NCBI GenBank assembly: GCA_017547315.1
Contig: JAFYQA010000002.1
Span: 1 to 6,451 of the forward strand
DNA from: Roseburia sp.
Lineage (GTDB): Bacteria > Bacillota_A > Clostridia > Lachnospirales > Lachnospiraceae
Direction: 5' to 3'
Length of the DNA stretch: 6,451 bases
A program made the position numbers and the translations under genes. The notes under the pieces are model-generated. The model had not been told where the DNA came from and made no database searches. It saw only the letters and a list, made by a program, of their open reading frames with translations. This document shows, in pieces, positions 5,271-6,451 of this stretch (the first letter of the stretch is position 1; every line of letters begins with the position of its first letter).

Positions 5271-6451
5271 ATGACGGAAAGAGAGTATTGCAACGTAGCG
5301 GATTATTTTGGAGAAAATGTATTTAATGATTCGGTTATGCAGGCTCGTTTACCAAAGAAAGTTTATAAAAAACTTCATGAGGTAATGGAAGAGGGACGCG
5401 AACTGGATTTAGAGACAGCCGATGTCGTTGCCCACGAAATGAAAGAATGGGCGATTGAAAAAGGGGCAACACATTATACACATTGGTTCCAGCCACTTAC
5501 CGGTGTCACTGCGGAAAAGCATGACTCATTTATTACTGCACCAATGGAAAATGGTAAGGTTTTAATGAGTTTCTCCGGTAAAGAGTTAATCAAAGGCGAA
5601 TCCGATGCATCTTCTTTCCCTTCAGGCGGTTTGCGTGCGACATTTGAAGCAAGAGGATATACTGCTTGGGACTGTACTTCACCAGCATTCGTTAGACAGG
5701 ATGCGGCAGGAGCAACATTGTGTATTCCGACAGCGTTTTGTTCTTATACAGGTGAAGCATTAGACCAGAAAACACCATTACTTCGTTCTATGGAAGCGAT
5801 TAATGAACAGGCACTTCGCTTGATTCGTTTATTTGGTAATACAACTTCTAAGAGAGTGACACCATCCGTTGGACCGGAGCAGGAGTACTTTTTAGTAGAT
5901 AGGGAGAAATATTTACAGAGAAAAGATTTGATTTTTACTGGTCGTACGTTGTTTGGTGCGATGCCTCCAAAAGGTCAGGAAATGGATGACCATTATTTCG
6001 GAAGTATCCGTGAGCGTATTGCTGCATACATGCGTGATGTGAATGTAGAGTTATGGAAACTCGGTGTATCTGCTAAAACACAGCATAACGAAGCTGCACC
6101 GGCACAGCACGAGTTAGCACCAATCTATGCACCAGCCAATATTGCAGTAGACCATAACCAGTTGATTATGGAAACATTGAAAAAAGTGGCAGGACGCCAT
6201 GGCTTGCATTGTTTACTTCATGAGAAACCTTTTGCAGGTGTGAATGGTTCCGGTAAGCATGATAACTGGTCGATTACCACGGATGATGGTATTAATTTAT
6301 TGGACCCAGGTAAAACACCACACGATAATATTCAGTTTTTATTAGTGCTGACTTGTATTTTAAAGGCAGTAGATACACATGCAGATTTATTGCGTGAAGC
6401 TGCGGCAGACGTAGGAAATGACCACCGTTTAGGAGCAAACGAAGCGCCACC
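5271..6451 (+). CDS. glnN: Type III glutamine synthetase (GlnN), 3' end cut by window edge
   Basis: GlnN makes glutamine from glutamate, ammonia and ATP in the cytoplasm, the main step of ammonium assimilation. The type III enzymes have about 700 residues per subunit and form dodecamers. The frame is open from the ATG at 5271 to the right edge, giving 393 codons plus two bases, so about 300 residues are missing. Seen in order are [10 protein letters not shown] (26-35), [11 protein letters not shown] (68-78), [17 protein letters not shown] (118-134), the metal-binding [10 protein letters not shown] (201-210, Glu203 and Glu205), the type III signature [15 protein letters not shown] (272-286), [16 protein letters not shown] (319-334) with the conserved active-site NGSGKH, and RLGANEAPP (386-394, last residue incomplete). 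Type I and II synthetases are much shorter and lack the 118-134 and 272-286 blocks in this form. It has its own promoter region and ribosome site and is separated from fba by a strong terminator. No adjacent nitrogen regulator is visible. Confidence 0.96.
   Translation, partial: MTEREYCNVADYFGENVFNDSVMQARLPKKVYKKLHEVMEEGRELDLETADVVAHEMKEWAIEKGATHYTHWFQPLTGVTAEKHDSFITAPMENGKVLMSFSGKELIKGESDASSFPSGGLRATFEARGYTAWDCTSPAFVRQDAAGATLCIPTAFCSYTGEALDQKTPLLRSMEAINEQALRLIRLFGNTTSKRVTPSVGPEQEYFLVDREKYLQRKDLIFTGRTLFGAMPPKGQEMDDHYFGSIRERIAAYMRDVNVELWKLGVSAKTQHNEAAPAQHELAPIYAPANIAVDHNQLIMETLKKVAGRHGLHCLLHEKPFAGVNGSGKHDNWSITTDDGINLLDPGKTPHDNIQFLLVLTCILKAVDTHADLLREAAADVGNDHRLGANEAP

Noticed and set aside
1..6451. 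Undescribed defence, mobile or biosynthetic system.
   Set aside because: Every sizeable reading frame is a recognisable housekeeping gene, both intergenic regions are under 200 nt, and no direct repeats, insertion-sequence ends or compositional islands were seen.

Overview
The window reads as ordinary chromosomal core-genome DNA from a low-to-moderate GC Firmicute of class Clostridia, most plausibly a member of the Lachnospiraceae. This rests on the murB-rapZ-whiA gene order, the protein sequences, the AT-rich intergenic regions with TATAAT-type promoters, and a type III glutamine synthetase. Species-level placement is not possible by eye. All six genes lie on the + strand. I see no mobile element, CRISPR array, tRNA, rRNA or defence system, and no convincing undescribed system.

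Positions 2-4055 look like one tightly packed operon. It holds the 3' end of an M18 zinc aminopeptidase gene (cut by the left edge), murB (peptidoglycan precursor reductase), rapZ/yvcJ (P-loop regulator), whiA/yvcL (DNA-binding regulator) and a YegS/DgkB-type lipid kinase. The junctions are 1, 3, 0 and 21 nt. The content centres on cell-envelope synthesis and its coordination with growth: MurB makes UDP-MurNAc, RapZ and WhiA are linked in other bacteria to envelope precursor control and cell division, and the lipid kinase probably recycles diacylglycerol to phosphatidic acid. The usual yvcK between rapZ and whiA is absent, and so is the HPr-like gene that often follows whiA in related Clostridia. 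WhiA is unusually short, apparently because its N-terminal domain has lost an internal block.

Positions 4056-4204 form an intergenic control region. It contains a long imperfect hairpin that may end the upstream operon, a sigma-A-like promoter with a perfect TATAAT, and a perfect 16-bp AT-only palindrome just before the ribosome binding site of fba. The fba gene (4205-5071) encodes class II fructose-bisphosphate aldolase, shows the codon choice expected of a very highly expressed gene, and is closed by a strong intrinsic terminator (5084-5123).

Positions 5124-6451 hold a second transcription unit. A promoter region carries a perfect TTGACA and a perfect TATAAT at an unusually wide spacing, followed by glnN, a type III glutamine synthetase that runs off the right edge. 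Aldolase (central carbon) and glutamine synthetase (nitrogen assimilation) are independent housekeeping units, each with its own signals.
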